From the NCBI GenBank assembly GCA_965213735.1, contig CBDCAB010000005.1, positions 1,302,001-1,366,000 of the forward strand: a DNA stretch of 64,000 nt, given 5' to 3'. Positions within the stretch are counted from its first letter, which is position 1. The number at the start of each line of letters is the position of its first letter. Source of the stretch: CALDTK01 sp965213735. GTDB taxonomy: Bacteria; Bacteroidota; Bacteroidia; Chitinophagales; Saprospiraceae. Shown here in pieces: positions 10,065 through 19,266 of this stretch. The notes under the pieces were generated by a model that saw only the letters and a program-made list of their open reading frames with translations, did not search any database and had not been told where the DNA came from. The translations under genes were made by a program, and so were the position numbers.

Positions 10065-10763
10065 ATGCCTGTTTTATTCTCATCTGCTTCTTTACGTATC
10101 CTGTTCGTGATCCTAGGTTGTATCGTAGCACTGGCGGCTGCCTACTTTCTCATACCAGGAGTCGAGGGTGAAGTAAATTATGCTTGGTCTTTAGCAATGG
10201 AGAGTGATACAGAAGCCTTGGCGGGATGGTTTCGTGGCTACGGGTGGTGGGGTCCTGTGGCCATTATAGTCTTCATGATTTTACAGATGTTCTTGATAAT
10301 TTTCCCCAGTTGGGTGCCGATGGTGGTCGCGATACTCGGCTATGGCCCTTGGTGGGGTTCACTTATCAGCCTCACAGGCATCCTATTAGCCTCGGTGATC
10401 GGCTACCTAGTCGGGTCACAGCTAGGAAAAGATCAAATTCAGGTCTGGCTAGGCGAAGAGAGGCACGCCAAGCTGACTAAAGCGATTGATAAATATGGCT
10501 TTGGTGGTGTGGCCATGTTTCGCGTAAGTCCATTTTTGAGTACGGATGCCATAAGTTTTATTGCTGGTCTGGTAAGCATGCCTTTTCATAGGTATTTGTT
10601 GGCAACATTGGTGGGCACTTTACCTCTGCTGGCCACTGTTGCCTGGTTTGGTCGAGACATTGATAGCTTAAAGACGGGAATGTATTGGCTGGGAGGTATT
10701 GGAGTATTAAGTTATGGCGTATTTATGCTTTTAAGGTGGCGCAAGGACAGCGGGGAGGAATAG
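10065..10763 (+). CDS. TVP38/TMEM64 (VTT-domain) membrane protein
   Basis: About 232 residues from the ATG at 10065. The longer in-frame extension back to 9942 lacks hydrophobic character and is not favoured. Several transmembrane helices are visible (starting RILFVILGCIVALAAAYF), with the VTT/SNARE-associated-like core GYGPWWGSLISLTGILLASVIGY and the later MFRVSPFLSTDAISFIAGL. The family comprises DedA-like inner-membrane proteins, some linked to lipid scrambling or transport. No partner gene adjoins it. Confidence 0.82.
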   Translation: MPVLFSSASLRILFVILGCIVALAAAYFLIPGVEGEVNYAWSLAMESDTEALAGWFRGYGWWGPVAIIVFMILQMFLIIFPSWVPMVVAILGYGPWWGSLISLTGILLASVIGYLVGSQLGKDQIQVWLGEERHAKLTKAIDKYGFGGVAMFRVSPFLSTDAISFIAGLVSMPFHRYLLATLVGTLPLLATVAWFGRDIDSLKTGMYWLGGIGVLSYGVFMLLRWRKDSGEE

Positions 10764-10784
10764 CAGCTTAATGGTGCTTCGCTC

Positions 10785-11258
10785 CTAACTTACCCGCTTC
10801 CAATACACAATTTTATCTTCACCCTCCTTCCAAAAATCATGAATGATTGCTTCTTTGCGGTAACCAAGATCTTCATAAAACTTTTGAGTCAAAGTATACT
10901 CGTTGTCACTGGAGGTGTCGACAATCAGAAGGCGACTACCCTTGTCCTTTAGCAATTGCTCAACATAGTGCATTATTTTCTTCCCTATTCCTTTGCCTTG
11001 CACCTCTTGAAGTACAGCGATGGCAAGCAAATTATAGGTGCCATCGGTAAATTGTTCTGGTGCACAATAGCCGAAGCCAATTACCTTAGCCTCGTGCGAA
11101 CATGTAACCCAGATATCTTCTGAATCAGGATTGTCCAGGTAGCCGGCAATCATCTCCTCCAAATGTTCCGCTGGAAAAAGATTAGTTGAGTTTAGCACTG
11201 CTTTTAGTCCATCTATGTCGCTCTTAACCGTCAGCCTTGTATCTACTTTCATTCTCAT
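10785..11258 (-). CDS. GNAT-family N-acetyltransferase
   Basis: 157 residues from the ATG at 11258; 11252 is a close alternative. The acetyl-CoA loop is seen as VLQEVQGKGIGKKIMHYVEQLL, preceded by the beta strand YNLLAIAV and followed by FYEDLGYRKEA, the usual GNAT order. The 76-residue upstream in-frame extension is not protein-like and was left out. Substrate unknown. The gene converges with the VTT-domain gene, with 21 bases between the stops. Confidence 0.82.
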   Translation of the reverse strand: MRMKVDTRLTVKSDIDGLKAVLNSTNLFPAEHLEEMIAGYLDNPDSEDIWVTCSHEAKVIGFGYCAPEQFTDGTYNLLAIAVLQEVQGKGIGKKIMHYVEQLLKDKGSRLLIVDTSSDNEYTLTQKFYEDLGYRKEAIIHDFWKEGEDKIVYWKRVS

Positions 11259-11645
11259 TGCTTTTTTACTGTCGCCCCTGCGATAATTCGCACTCTTTAC
11301 TGGTCGAGTATTTATGCGAGAGCCTGGTCCTGCCGAAACAAGAGGCACAAGGTACGGGAAGCACATGCACAGGTCTTTCCAAATGTACTTTTCTCCAAGA
11401 TAAGCCTCGCTGGCAACTGCACGCTGAGGTAAGTCGCCCCGTCGCTGTGCTGGGCGATGGAGTTGACTCCTGCCAGTCGTCAGCAAGTTGTATGCTAATC
11501 AGCAATTGATAGGTCGATCTGTCTGCAGCTAACTGAGGTCAATCCGCTGCTTGTTTCATCCGATCAAAGCATCGCACCAGCAACTCCCCGCACCATCTCT
11601 CAAGACATCAGAATCGTAGCGTCTTTTCATTCCAGCACTTCTGTG
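11259..11645. other. Non-coding stretch between minus-strand genes
   Basis: About 390 bases with no convincing gene. It holds the upstream region of the acetyltransferase gene. Confidence 0.4.
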
Positions 11646-12353
11646 CTACTCCTCCCGCATCCTCAACACCACCTCTCCACCAGCATTTTGTAGATACAAT
11701 TTCCCGCCGCGTATCACATAACTCCTTACCTCGCTCAACGCCGCTTGGTACTGCCGTGGTAATTGAGAAGACCTACAAGCCTTGCGCGTGCTCACCAACT
11801 GTCCGAAGCTCAAACTGCCGCCAAGAGCCACATTAGCCTCACCGGAAAGGCGGTTGCAGCCGTCAGTACCGCTCATACGCCCTTGCTCAACGTCGATCAG
11901 TAGGGTAGGGCGCTCCAAATCTGGGGGAATTTCTACCACTGTATCGCCTACCGCCTCCAATTCGTAGCCTTGGCCGAGTTGCGCGCGGGTATCAGGCGTG
12001 CGATTAATCAGTTCTACGAGTTGATACGTCATCGAGGAGGCATCGGCAGGCACAGTGGCCGGATCGAGCTGCGTCTCACGTACCCGCAAGTGATAAAGAA
12101 ATCCCTCCTCGTAGTCGAAGCCGTCGATCCTGTCGTAAAACAACTTCCAACCACCACCCACTAAGGTGTCGCCCCGCTGAATCTGTAAGCACTGCTGTAA
12201 TCCAACACCCTGACAATCTACTTTGCTGCTGTTGACCCAGTAGCGTACTACCTGACTTTGCATCTCTTCATCCATGCTATTGTCTGAAGTGCTTTGGGGT
12301 GAGGCGCAGGCGAGGAGCAGAGTCAGCAATAGAGGGGCAAGACAATATTTCAT
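11646..12353 (-). CDS. META-domain (HslJ-like) lipoprotein with DUF4377-like region
   Basis: 235 residues from the ATG at 12353 (MKYCLAPLLL). The signal peptide has a lipobox (LLAC). The middle part (VNSSKVDCQG, then LYHLRVRE) resembles DUF4377. The C-terminal part has the META signature GRMSGTDGCNRLSGEANV, then STRKACRS. META-domain lipoproteins such as HslJ sit in the envelope and are linked to stress or antibiotic tolerance in other bacteria; their biochemical role is unclear. The gene lies 36 bases downstream of the glycerol channel gene on the same strand and may be cotranscribed with it. Confidence 0.75.
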   Translation of the reverse strand: MKYCLAPLLLTLLLACASPQSTSDNSMDEEMQSQVVRYWVNSSKVDCQGVGLQQCLQIQRGDTLVGGGWKLFYDRIDGFDYEEGFLYHLRVRETQLDPATVPADASSMTYQLVELINRTPDTRAQLGQGYELEAVGDTVVEIPPDLERPTLLIDVEQGRMSGTDGCNRLSGEANVALGGSLSFGQLVSTRKACRSSQLPRQYQAALSEVRSYVIRGGKLYLQNAGGEVVLRMREE

Positions 12354-12389
12354 AGCCGGCAAAGGAAACAAAGTGCTGCCGATTTCCCC

Positions 12390-13121
12390 TCAGCCTAAGG
12401 CCAGCCGACAGAGACCCGCTATCACTCCACCCACCAGCGGCCCCAGCACTGGCACCCAAGCATACCCCCAGTCGCTAGAGCCTTTGTCGCGAATAGGAAG
12501 CACAGCGTGGGCTATGCGCGGCCCCAAATCTCGCGCGGGATTGATGGCATAGCCCGTCGTGCCACCCAGACACAGGCCAATTCCCCACACCAACAACGCT
12601 ACGGGTAGAGCACCCAAAGAACCTAGTCCGACGACTACGGTGTCCTGATCGGTGATGGTAGCATCTGTAAAGTAGAGCACCGTAAACACGAGCACGAAAG
12701 TGCCCACTACCTCGCTCAATAAATTAGAGGAATAATTTCGAATGGCAGGGATGGTGGAAAAGACTGCGAGCTTGTCGGTAGGGTCTTCGGTAATTCGAAA
12801 ATGATCCCGGTGAAGCAAGTAAACGAGCGATCCGCCCAGAAAGGCACCAATTAGTTGTGCTGCCACAAAGCTTGGCACCTTCGCCCACGGGAAGTCTCCC
12901 GCTACAGCCAGGCCAACTGACACTGCCGGATTGAGGTGCGCACCACTATAAGGAGAGGCGACAACTACTCCGATGTACACGGAAAGGGCCCAGGCGGTGG
13001 TAATGACCAACCACCCGCTGCCGTGGCCTTTGGTGCCTTTGAGTACGACGTTGGCTACCACGCCACAGCCTAGCAGGAGAAGCAGGAAGGTACCTACAAG
13101 TTCGGCGGTAAATTCACTCAT
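12390..13121 (-). CDS. glpF: Aquaglyceroporin (glycerol facilitator)
   Basis: A 243-residue MIP-family channel with six hydrophobic helices and the two pore motifs HLNPAVS (first half) and AINPARD (second half). The Asp after NPAR is typical of glycerol facilitators rather than strict water channels. It would move glycerol across the inner membrane. No glycerol kinase adjoins it, but a glycerophosphodiesterase fusion lies 1.4 kb away. The symbol is a family assignment. Confidence 0.85.
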   Translation of the reverse strand: MSEFTAELVGTFLLLLLGCGVVANVVLKGTKGHGSGWLVITTAWALSVYIGVVVASPYSGAHLNPAVSVGLAVAGDFPWAKVPSFVAAQLIGAFLGGSLVYLLHRDHFRITEDPTDKLAVFSTIPAIRNYSSNLLSEVVGTFVLVFTVLYFTDATITDQDTVVVGLGSLGALPVALLVWGIGLCLGGTTGYAINPARDLGPRIAHAVLPIRDKGSSDWGYAWVPVLGPLVGGVIAGLCRLALG

Positions 13122-13226
13122 ACGCGCGGGAGTCGCTGAGCGAGCAAGCTAAGGCGTCTGCACAAATCCTCCCGCCTCTCTGCCTTAACAAGAATTAGCC
13201 ATCTTGCGCCCTCACCGTCCCCGCTC

Positions 13227-13829
13227 ATGGATCAATGGCTACAACCCCTCACGCTCGAAATCGGTCCCGTTAGATTGGTGCCCCTCGAGCAGAGCCACCG
13301 GGATGCTCTCGTAGCTGCCGCTAGCGATGGGAAGCTTTGGGAGATTTGGCACACTTCTGTACCGAGCGAGCACACAATCGATGCCTATCTCGAACGCGCT
13401 TTTGCCGATCAAGAAGCAGGGACGGCCCTTGCCTTCGCTATCATGCATGTGTACAGCGACGAAGTTATCGGTACCACCCGCTATTATGCCGCCGACGCTG
13501 CTAATCGTCGCTTAGATATTGGCTATACGTGGTACGCCAAGCGCTACCAACGTACTGGTGTAAATACGCGCTGTAAATACCTGCTGCTGCGCCACGCATT
13601 CGAAACATTAGATTGTATTGTCGTTGGCTTTAAAACCAATTATCTCAATAGAGCTTCACGAAAAGCCATAGCTCGTATTGGCGCGCGTCAAGATGGTGTG
13701 TTACGCAATCACCAGATTACCGCTGATGGGACATTGCGAGATACCGTCGTGTTCTCCATCGTTCGCGAGGAGTGGCCGGCGGTAAGTAAGAATTTAGATT
13801 ACATGATGTCGAAAGGTTGTTATGAATAA
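13227..13829 (+). CDS. RimJ/RimL-type GNAT acetyltransferase
   Basis: 200 residues. The N-terminus VRLVPLEQSHRDALVAAA and the later IGYTWYAKRYQRTGVNTRCKY fit the Acetyltransf_3 branch, in which the loop after the tyrosine strand binds acetyl-CoA. The C-terminal part FKTNYLNRASRKAIARIGA is typical of the family. The protein substrate is unknown. The gene overlaps the next by 8 bases, suggesting translational coupling. Confidence 0.82.
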   Translation: MDQWLQPLTLEIGPVRLVPLEQSHRDALVAAASDGKLWEIWHTSVPSEHTIDAYLERAFADQEAGTALAFAIMHVYSDEVIGTTRYYAADAANRRLDIGYTWYAKRYQRTGVNTRCKYLLLRHAFETLDCIVVGFKTNYLNRASRKAIARIGARQDGVLRNHQITADGTLRDTVVFSIVREEWPAVSKNLDYMMSKGCYE

Positions 13830-14469
13830 GCTGCTACTAATTTTCGGAGTTCTATTATTCTCCTGCTCTAGCCGACCGGTGTCTACTGAGGAGCTAGCAG
13901 AAGGCACATTCATTTTCCAAGACCTCGACTGCGGGCCTCTTTGCGATGCAATTGAGTCGGTAACGCCCGGACTAAACGGCCGACATTTCTCCCATGTAGG
14001 CTTGGTGCAGAAAGTGGAGGATAGCACTGTCGTTGTTGAAGCCATCTCCGCCGGTGGAGTTGTACGTACACCCCTCCAACAATTCCTCAGCAGAGTTAGT
14101 GATCCAAGTGCTCTAGTATACATGCAGCTTTCGCCAAAACATCACAACATCTTGCCAGAGGCTTTTGCTTACATTGATTCTGTCATGGGAACTCCCTATG
14201 ATGATAGTTACTTGATGAATAACGGTAAATACTACTGCTCAGAATTACTTTACGACGCGTTCAAATTTGCGAATGCAGGCAAACCCTTCTTTCAGCTTCA
14301 CCCAATGACTTTTAAGCAGCCGGGCACTCCGACTTATGACCCAGCATGGATTGCCTATTATCAAGAATTAGGCGAAGCCATTCCCGAAGGCCAGCTGGGT
14401 TGCAATCCTGGTGGACTTGCAAGCGGAGGCAAACTTGAATTGCTCGCTGTTGAGCCGTTTCAGCCCTAA
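13822..14469 (+). CDS. YiiX/YebB-like permuted NlpC/P60 lipoprotein
   Basis: 215 residues with a short lipoprotein signal (LLLIFGVLLFSC). The body fits the YiiX/YebB group of permuted papain-like (NlpC/P60) enzymes: GRHFSHVGLV supplies the histidine region and NGKYYCSELLYDAF the catalytic-cysteine region. These are hydrolases of the cell wall or of lipid/amide bonds; the exact substrate is not known. It overlaps the acetyltransferase gene by 8 bases. It contains one exact copy of the dispersed word. Confidence 0.8.
   Translation: MNKLLLIFGVLLFSCSSRPVSTEELAEGTFIFQDLDCGPLCDAIESVTPGLNGRHFSHVGLVQKVEDSTVVVEAISAGGVVRTPLQQFLSRVSDPSALVYMQLSPKHHNILPEAFAYIDSVMGTPYDDSYLMNNGKYYCSELLYDAFKFANAGKPFFQLHPMTFKQPGTPTYDPAWIAYYQELGEAIPEGQLGCNPGGLASGGKLELLAVEPFQP
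14126..14140 (-). repeat. Dispersed word GTTTTGGCGAAAGCT (exact 15-mer)
   Basis: Exact reverse copy inside the YiiX-like gene, read in the frame giving Leu-Ser-Pro-Lys, different from the other coding copies. Confidence 0.85.
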
Positions 14470-14486
14470 ATTATTTGCTTGCGATC

Positions 14487-16037
14487 ATGAACAGTTTCAG
14501 CGGGATACGTACAAGCAGTTTTGGCGTAAGCATAACCATACTTCTGATGGGCTGCAGCATCACTACGCTTGCGCAAAACCTGTCTGTGATGAGCTACAAC
14601 ATCAGGCTCGACCTCGCAAGTGATGGGCAGGATGCTTGGCCGCAGCGACGTGAAGCACTCGCCGATCATGTTGCCTGGTTGAGCCCTGATGTACTCGGAG
14701 TGCAGGAAGCTCTGCCTCACCAACTCGAGTACTTGTACGATAGGCTGCCTAGCTATAGCTATGTCGGGAGAGGCCGGCGAGCTGAAGCAGGCGATGAGGC
14801 TACCGCTATATTCTACAATCGCCACCGCTTCGAGCTAGTGCATGCCCATACCTTTTGGCTGTCACCAACTCCAGATACAGTATCTATTGCTTGGGGCGCA
14901 AACCTGCCGCGCATCGCTACCTATGCCCGCCTCGCGGAAAAGAGCTCAGGTAGAGAGTTCATGGTAGTCAACACTCACCTCGACCACGAGTCACAACTCG
15001 CTAGAATCAAAAGCATTCAACTTGTCAAAAATGTTATAGATTCTATTGCTCCACCCGATTTGCCAGTAGTACTTATGGGTGACTTCAATGCCGAACCTGA
15101 TAATGAAGCCATGCAGCAATTGGCAGATAATTATACAGATGCTTTTCACGCAGTTACTGGTCCGAGGACTGGCCCAAGGGCTACATTCTCAACATTTGAT
15201 CCGGATGAGCAAACGGACAGAAGAATTGATTACATTCTCCTGCGCAAAAACGTTCCTATCAAAGTGGATAATTTCGCGACGATACCTTGGCTGCACAAGC
15301 AGCGCTTTCTTAGCGACCATTTACCTGTTATGGCAGAACTTACCTTAGCTCCTCAGCCCATCATTATCGGACACCGGGGCGCCAGAGGTCATGCAACCGA
15401 AAATTCTTTAGCCAGCATACAAGCCGCATTAGATCTTGGTGTAGACATGATCGAGATCGACGTCTTCCGGCTGCGAGATGGTGAAATTGTCGTTTTTCAC
15501 GATGCCACACTCGAACGACTCACCGATGGCCGCGGCAGCATTGAAGCACTCACCTTGCCAGAGCTGAATCAACTCCTGCTAGCAGGCGCTCATCGAATCC
15601 CCCGCCTTCGCGATGTGCTGACGCTCATCAATCACCGAGTCCGTGTCAATGTCGAGCTAAAAGGTGCCAATACCGCTGGTGGTACTTATCAAGTGCTGCA
15701 AGATTTTGTAGAGCATTCCGGCTATAGATGGCAAGATTTTACGATCTCCAGTTTCGCACACGATGAGTTGCGGAAAATGCGAGAGCTGGATTCTTCGATA
15801 GATATTGGTATTTTACCTACTGGTCCGACATTAGAAGCGCTACGTGTAGCCGAAGAAGTTGGTGCAACATCCATTAATCCTAACCACCAATCCCTCACTC
15901 AAACAATAGTTGATACGATTCATGATGCAGGCTACCTAGTATACCCTTGGACAGTTAATGATCCAGAAGATATTGCAAGAGTCAAAGCTCTTGGTGTAGA
16001 TGGTATTATCACCGATTATCCTGAGCGTGCGAAGTAA
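14487..16037 (+). CDS. Fusion of endonuclease/exonuclease/phosphatase domain and glycerophosphodiester phosphodiesterase
   Basis: 516 residues from the ATG at 14487, with a signal peptide ending near TLAQ. Residues about 30-290 are an EEP/DNase I-like phosphoesterase: VMSYNIRLD, GVQEALPHQ, VVNTHLDHE, LMGDFNAEPDN and SDHLPVMAEL. Residues about 295-515 are a GDPD TIM barrel: IIGHRGARGHATENS, IEIDVFRLRDG, VFHDATLERLTDG, NVELKG, then VYPWTVNDPED. Both halves keep their metal and catalytic signatures. One exported polypeptide therefore has two phosphodiesterase domains and could degrade phospholipid head groups or nucleic acids for phosphate and glycerol. That role is inference. Confidence 0.88.
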   Translation: MNSFSGIRTSSFGVSITILLMGCSITTLAQNLSVMSYNIRLDLASDGQDAWPQRREALADHVAWLSPDVLGVQEALPHQLEYLYDRLPSYSYVGRGRRAEAGDEATAIFYNRHRFELVHAHTFWLSPTPDTVSIAWGANLPRIATYARLAEKSSGREFMVVNTHLDHESQLARIKSIQLVKNVIDSIAPPDLPVVLMGDFNAEPDNEAMQQLADNYTDAFHAVTGPRTGPRATFSTFDPDEQTDRRIDYILLRKNVPIKVDNFATIPWLHKQRFLSDHLPVMAELTLAPQPIIIGHRGARGHATENSLASIQAALDLGVDMIEIDVFRLRDGEIVVFHDATLERLTDGRGSIEALTLPELNQLLLAGAHRIPRLRDVLTLINHRVRVNVELKGANTAGGTYQVLQDFVEHSGYRWQDFTISSFAHDELRKMRELDSSIDIGILPTGPTLEALRVAEEVGATSINPNHQSLTQTIVDTIHDAGYLVYPWTVNDPEDIARVKALGVDGIITDYPERAK

Positions 16038-16046
16038 AATTCCATG

Positions 16047-16382
16047 TCAGAGACCTACACCTTCCCATTCATCATCATCCGCATGCATGGGCGGCTTCTT
16101 CTTGCCATTGCCGGAATTCGCACCATTACCTGCCCTTCCTTCGCCAAAATACTTCTCGGAGCGATAGCGTAACCATACCCGCAACTGCTGTGGAACGCCC
16201 TCTTTCTCCTTCTCTGATAGACGGCTGTAAAGTTCCAAAGCCTTTTTTCTTTCCTCGCGACAGGCAGCGTTGCGATGAGCATCCCAGAGTCGCATGGCCA
16301 CACGTATGCGCCGATTGACTTCTTTCACCAACTTCGGCCCACTGAGGGATGCCGGATCGACTTTGTTCTTCTTAGCAGGCAC
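16047..16382 (-). CDS. Small basic hypothetical protein
   Basis: 111 residues, strongly basic and helical (RRIRVAMRLWDAHRNAACREERKKALELY), with an acidic tail. No signal peptide and no family recognised. It looks like a real gene because it has a good start and fills the gap between convergent genes with only 9 bases to the upstream stop. Confidence 0.55.
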   Translation of the reverse strand: MPAKKNKVDPASLSGPKLVKEVNRRIRVAMRLWDAHRNAACREERKKALELYSRLSEKEKEGVPQQLRVWLRYRSEKYFGEGRAGNGANSGNGKKKPPMHADDDEWEGVGL

Positions 16383-16562
16383 GCGACCGCAAAGTTAAGG
16401 CTAAGGCCTTATGAGGTCAATTCGCGAATGCCGCAGACATAACACTGAGTATGCTTGCAGGTCGTTTAATCCGGTTTATTTAAGGTGCGAAAGACTTCAT
16501 TGTCCTCGTTATCCAGGTCAATCACTGCCTCCGCGGCCGCCACAAATTTTACTTTTGCTGCT

Positions 16563-17135
16563 ATGAAGCTTTGCCTCCTGCTCGTCTTGACGGCTTGTCT
16601 GGTGCTGGGCTGCCAGCCTCCGCTCGAGCCAGTAGGTGAATCTAATGCTACAGCTCTCGCGATTGAAGCCAATGAGTGGCAGAGCAGTGACACCGTAATA
16701 TCTGTCGACCCGCAAACCTTTGCTGAAACCATGCAGGTTGTCCACAAAGACCTGTCGCCACAGGTGCTGCCCGATGGCACCATGATCTACCAAATCACCG
16801 AGTACCTCCCGGTGTATGCGGGTTGCGACACAGCTGCGAGTCCGGCACTTTGCACCCAAACTGCACTCAACGCCTTCGTCCGGGACAAGCTCGAATACCC
16901 GCGTTGGGCGCGTGTGCAGGGAGTAGAAGGAACAGTCGTTGCAAGTTTTGTCATTGATGCTACCGGTCGCGTCGGCAGTACCTCCATCGAGCGGAGCCTC
17001 GGCGATGACCTAGATCGGCAGGTCCTGCAGCTCATTGATGGCATGCCGCTGTGGCATCCAGCTTTTCATGGTGGGCAGCCGGTGGCGGTACGTTACCAGC
17101 TCCCTGTGAAGTTCGATCTGCCGCTTGAAGACTAA
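16563..17135 (+). CDS. TonB-C-domain lipoprotein
   Basis: 190 residues from the ATG at 16563 (MKLCLLLVLTACLVLGC), with a lipobox at LVLGC. The C-terminal part has the TonB C-terminal fold: LNAFVRDKLEYPRWARVQGVEG, then VVASFVIDATGRV, ending LWHPAFHGGQPVAVRYQLPV. Such domains occur in energy transducers and in Bacteroidota lipoproteins that lack a transmembrane anchor, so it need not energise receptors. It overlaps the M23 peptidase gene by 11 bases, implying an operon. Confidence 0.82.
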   Translation: MKLCLLLVLTACLVLGCQPPLEPVGESNATALAIEANEWQSSDTVISVDPQTFAETMQVVHKDLSPQVLPDGTMIYQITEYLPVYAGCDTAASPALCTQTALNAFVRDKLEYPRWARVQGVEGTVVASFVIDATGRVGSTSIERSLGDDLDRQVLQLIDGMPLWHPAFHGGQPVAVRYQLPVKFDLPLED

Positions 17136-18483
17136 GCAGCAGCAAAGACGCTTGCGCAAGCGCAGATTAATACCCTGGTTGCTCTGTGTGCTCATGGGCT
17201 TGGGTTGGCTATTGACGGCCAAACCTGAGTTATGGCCGTGGCCTCAGACGCTAGTAATTGGTGGCACTCCTCGCGAGCGGCTGCTGCGGCAGTGGGAGGT
17301 GGTTGGCTTTGACACTACTGCGCTCGGCAGGGCGTGGCTCGAGGCAAGTGCTGAGGCATTGCGTACTGCGGAAGTCGTCGATTTGCCGCTGAGTCGCACC
17401 CTATATTTCGCCCTCGAACCTCGCAGCTACGGTTTCCGGGTAGAGCTAGAGGCTGGTCGCCAGCTCGCCATCACATTTGCGGATTCACTCTCCACCGGTG
17501 CTGCCCTGCTTGAGGTTTTCGCCCACAATCCTGGGGATACCTCGCTGCGTATGATCACTTCGCGGCAGCTTCACCAAGATACGCTGGTGTTGGCCGCAGC
17601 TAGCACGACTCAGTATGTGCTGAGGCTTGAGGTGCCGCCATTAAGCCTTGGCGCGGTGGCTATCAGGCTTGGCAGCTATCCTCAGTTGTCGACTTTTCCG
17701 GTGCAGGGCGCGCGCGAAAATGATGTTGGCAGCGTCTGGGGTGACGCCCGCGATGGCGGTCGGCGGCGCCATGAGGGCATAGATATTTTCGCTCCTCGGG
17801 GCACGCCGCTCTTGGCTGCTGCTGAGGGCCGAGTTTCGCGGGTGCGCAATCGCGGCTTGGGCGGCAAGCAGGTGTGGCTGCGTGTGCCGGGAGTTGGCGT
17901 GTCGCTCTACTACGCGCACCTCGATTCGCAGTACGTGGTCGCCGGTCAGCGAGTGAGGGCTGGGGATACTGTCGGTACGGTAGGCAATACCGGCAACGCG
18001 CGGAGCACGCCTCCCCATTTACACTTTGGAATTTATGGTCCAGGTGGTGCTGTCGACCCATTTCCCTTTGTGCGGGCTGCGCAGCGAGCTACGTTTCCTA
18101 GTCCGCAAGCACCGCTGCTAGGCATGGCGCAGGTGGGGCGGCAGACGCGTTTGGTGGAGGATGAGGCAGGTAGTAAGGCAGGTTTGCGCCTTTCGGCAAA
18201 ACAACTGGTCACGGTCACTGAAGCAGCTTCGACACGCATCCGCGTAGTGCTTCCTAGTGGTGAAGCGGGCTGGCTTCGACCTGGGGAGTTACGACTGCTC
18301 GAATCACTAGAAACGGCTACGTCCAAACAAGAAAAGCTCCTCTACCAGCAGTGGGCAAAGGAGCTTTATGCAGTCAACACACTTGCCCCAGCAAGCACTT
18401 ATCGTGTTTTAGCTCGCGATGAGCAGCTAGGCGATTATGTGCGTTTAGCCAATGGACAAGAGGGATGGCTGCTGTATGATTAG
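17125..18483 (+). CDS. M23-family (LytM) metallopeptidase with SH3-like tail
   Basis: 452 residues. A membrane anchor or signal lies at residues 16-32 after a very basic start. The peptidase M23 domain is around residues 200-320, with zinc and catalytic signatures RRHEGIDIFAPRGTPLLAA (His and Asp ligands) and THLHFG-like PPHLHFGIYGPGG. The tail from about 345 has two SH3-like modules, each ending in a GW motif (SGEAGWLRPGE, GQEGWLLYD). It would cut peptidoglycan cross-links or act as an activator. Overlap with the TonB-like gene suggests an envelope operon. Confidence 0.88.
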   Translation: MKTKQQQRRLRKRRLIPWLLCVLMGLGWLLTAKPELWPWPQTLVIGGTPRERLLRQWEVVGFDTTALGRAWLEASAEALRTAEVVDLPLSRTLYFALEPRSYGFRVELEAGRQLAITFADSLSTGAALLEVFAHNPGDTSLRMITSRQLHQDTLVLAAASTTQYVLRLEVPPLSLGAVAIRLGSYPQLSTFPVQGARENDVGSVWGDARDGGRRRHEGIDIFAPRGTPLLAAAEGRVSRVRNRGLGGKQVWLRVPGVGVSLYYAHLDSQYVVAGQRVRAGDTVGTVGNTGNARSTPPHLHFGIYGPGGAVDPFPFVRAAQRATFPSPQAPLLGMAQVGRQTRLVEDEAGSKAGLRLSAKQLVTVTEAASTRIRVVLPSGEAGWLRPGELRLLESLETATSKQEKLLYQQWAKELYAVNTLAPASTYRVLARDEQLGDYVRLANGQEGWLLYD

Positions 18484-18484
18484 C

Positions 18485-18988
18485 TTAGTTTTGAGCGACA
18501 GCGGCATTATAAGCCCGACGCAGCAAACCGAGTTGCTTGCCTGAAATCACTTCAAAGCTTTCCAGCTGAAATTGGCAATTGATGCGTGAGGAACTGCCGA
18601 GGCCGACGGACTTATCCAGATTAGCATCCGAGATGCCTTCAAAGTCGCCAACGCCGATGCGTAAACCACCGTCGCTGAGAGGCTTAATGACAGCGAACTG
18701 GTTGCCACTGCTGTCGGAATAGGTAGCGTAGCTGCGGCAAACCCGCTCGTTGACTTCGCCGAGTTGCATTACGGCCTGCTGCACCGCCTGAAACCGCTGC
18801 AAGTGAGCCCCTCGCGTAAATTCACTTTCGAAAGCTTTCTCAGTGTCTGAACGCCTTCTCGACGCGCGTTGGGACTTAATGGAGGCTGCAGGAGGTAGAA
18901 TACGAGGCGCGCGGCCAAATCGGGCCTGACGAGCGACATGAAATTGCTGATCTTGAGACTTAGAGGGGCTGACTGAAAGAGTTGACAT
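18485..18988 (-). CDS. Hypothetical protein
   Basis: 167 residues from the ATG at 18988. No signal or membrane segment. The N-terminal third is basic and probably disordered; the C-terminal part (FEGISDANLDKSVGLGSSSRINCQFQLESFEV) looks folded. No family recognised. It converges with the M23 peptidase gene, with 1 base between the stops. Confidence 0.5.
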   Translation of the reverse strand: MSTLSVSPSKSQDQQFHVARQARFGRAPRILPPAASIKSQRASRRRSDTEKAFESEFTRGAHLQRFQAVQQAVMQLGEVNERVCRSYATYSDSSGNQFAVIKPLSDGGLRIGVGDFEGISDANLDKSVGLGSSSRINCQFQLESFEVISGKQLGLLRRAYNAAVAQN

Positions 18989-19095
18989 AAGGTTGTTTAG
19001 GAGTTTGCGGTCAGGGAATAATATAACCAAATTTTCCGAAAAGTCAAAAATTATTTTCAGAGGCACCTCTCACCTCCCACTTCTCATCTCCCACC

Positions 19096-19115
19096 TGACC
19101 ACATTATTGTGGTCA
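19096..19115. promoter_or_regulatory. 20-bp interrupted palindrome TGACCAC-N5-TGTGGTCA type
   Basis: Arms TGACCACA and TGTGGTCA with a TTAT centre, 151 bases before the GMC oxidoreductase start. A near copy occurs at 46349-46368, 63 bases before a PD40/TPR protein. It could be an operator or a repeat element; which is unknown. Confidence 0.45.
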
Positions 19116-19266
19116 CGCCAGCCACCAGCCCCAGAACAGCAGTCCAGCCTCCAGCAGCGCAGCGATCTAGCTTCCAGCCTCTCATTTCCCACTCCCACAA
19201 CTCATTCCACCCTCTCGTGTTTGGCCAGTGCACACGCTGCACACACCCCGCCGCTAAAACGACCTT

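Noticed and set aside
18187..18201. Possible extra copy of the dispersed word (GCCTTTCGGCAAAAC)
   Set aside because: Three mismatches; not distinguishable from chance. The same applies to 8775-8789, 16137-16150, 41672-41686 and 47771-47785.
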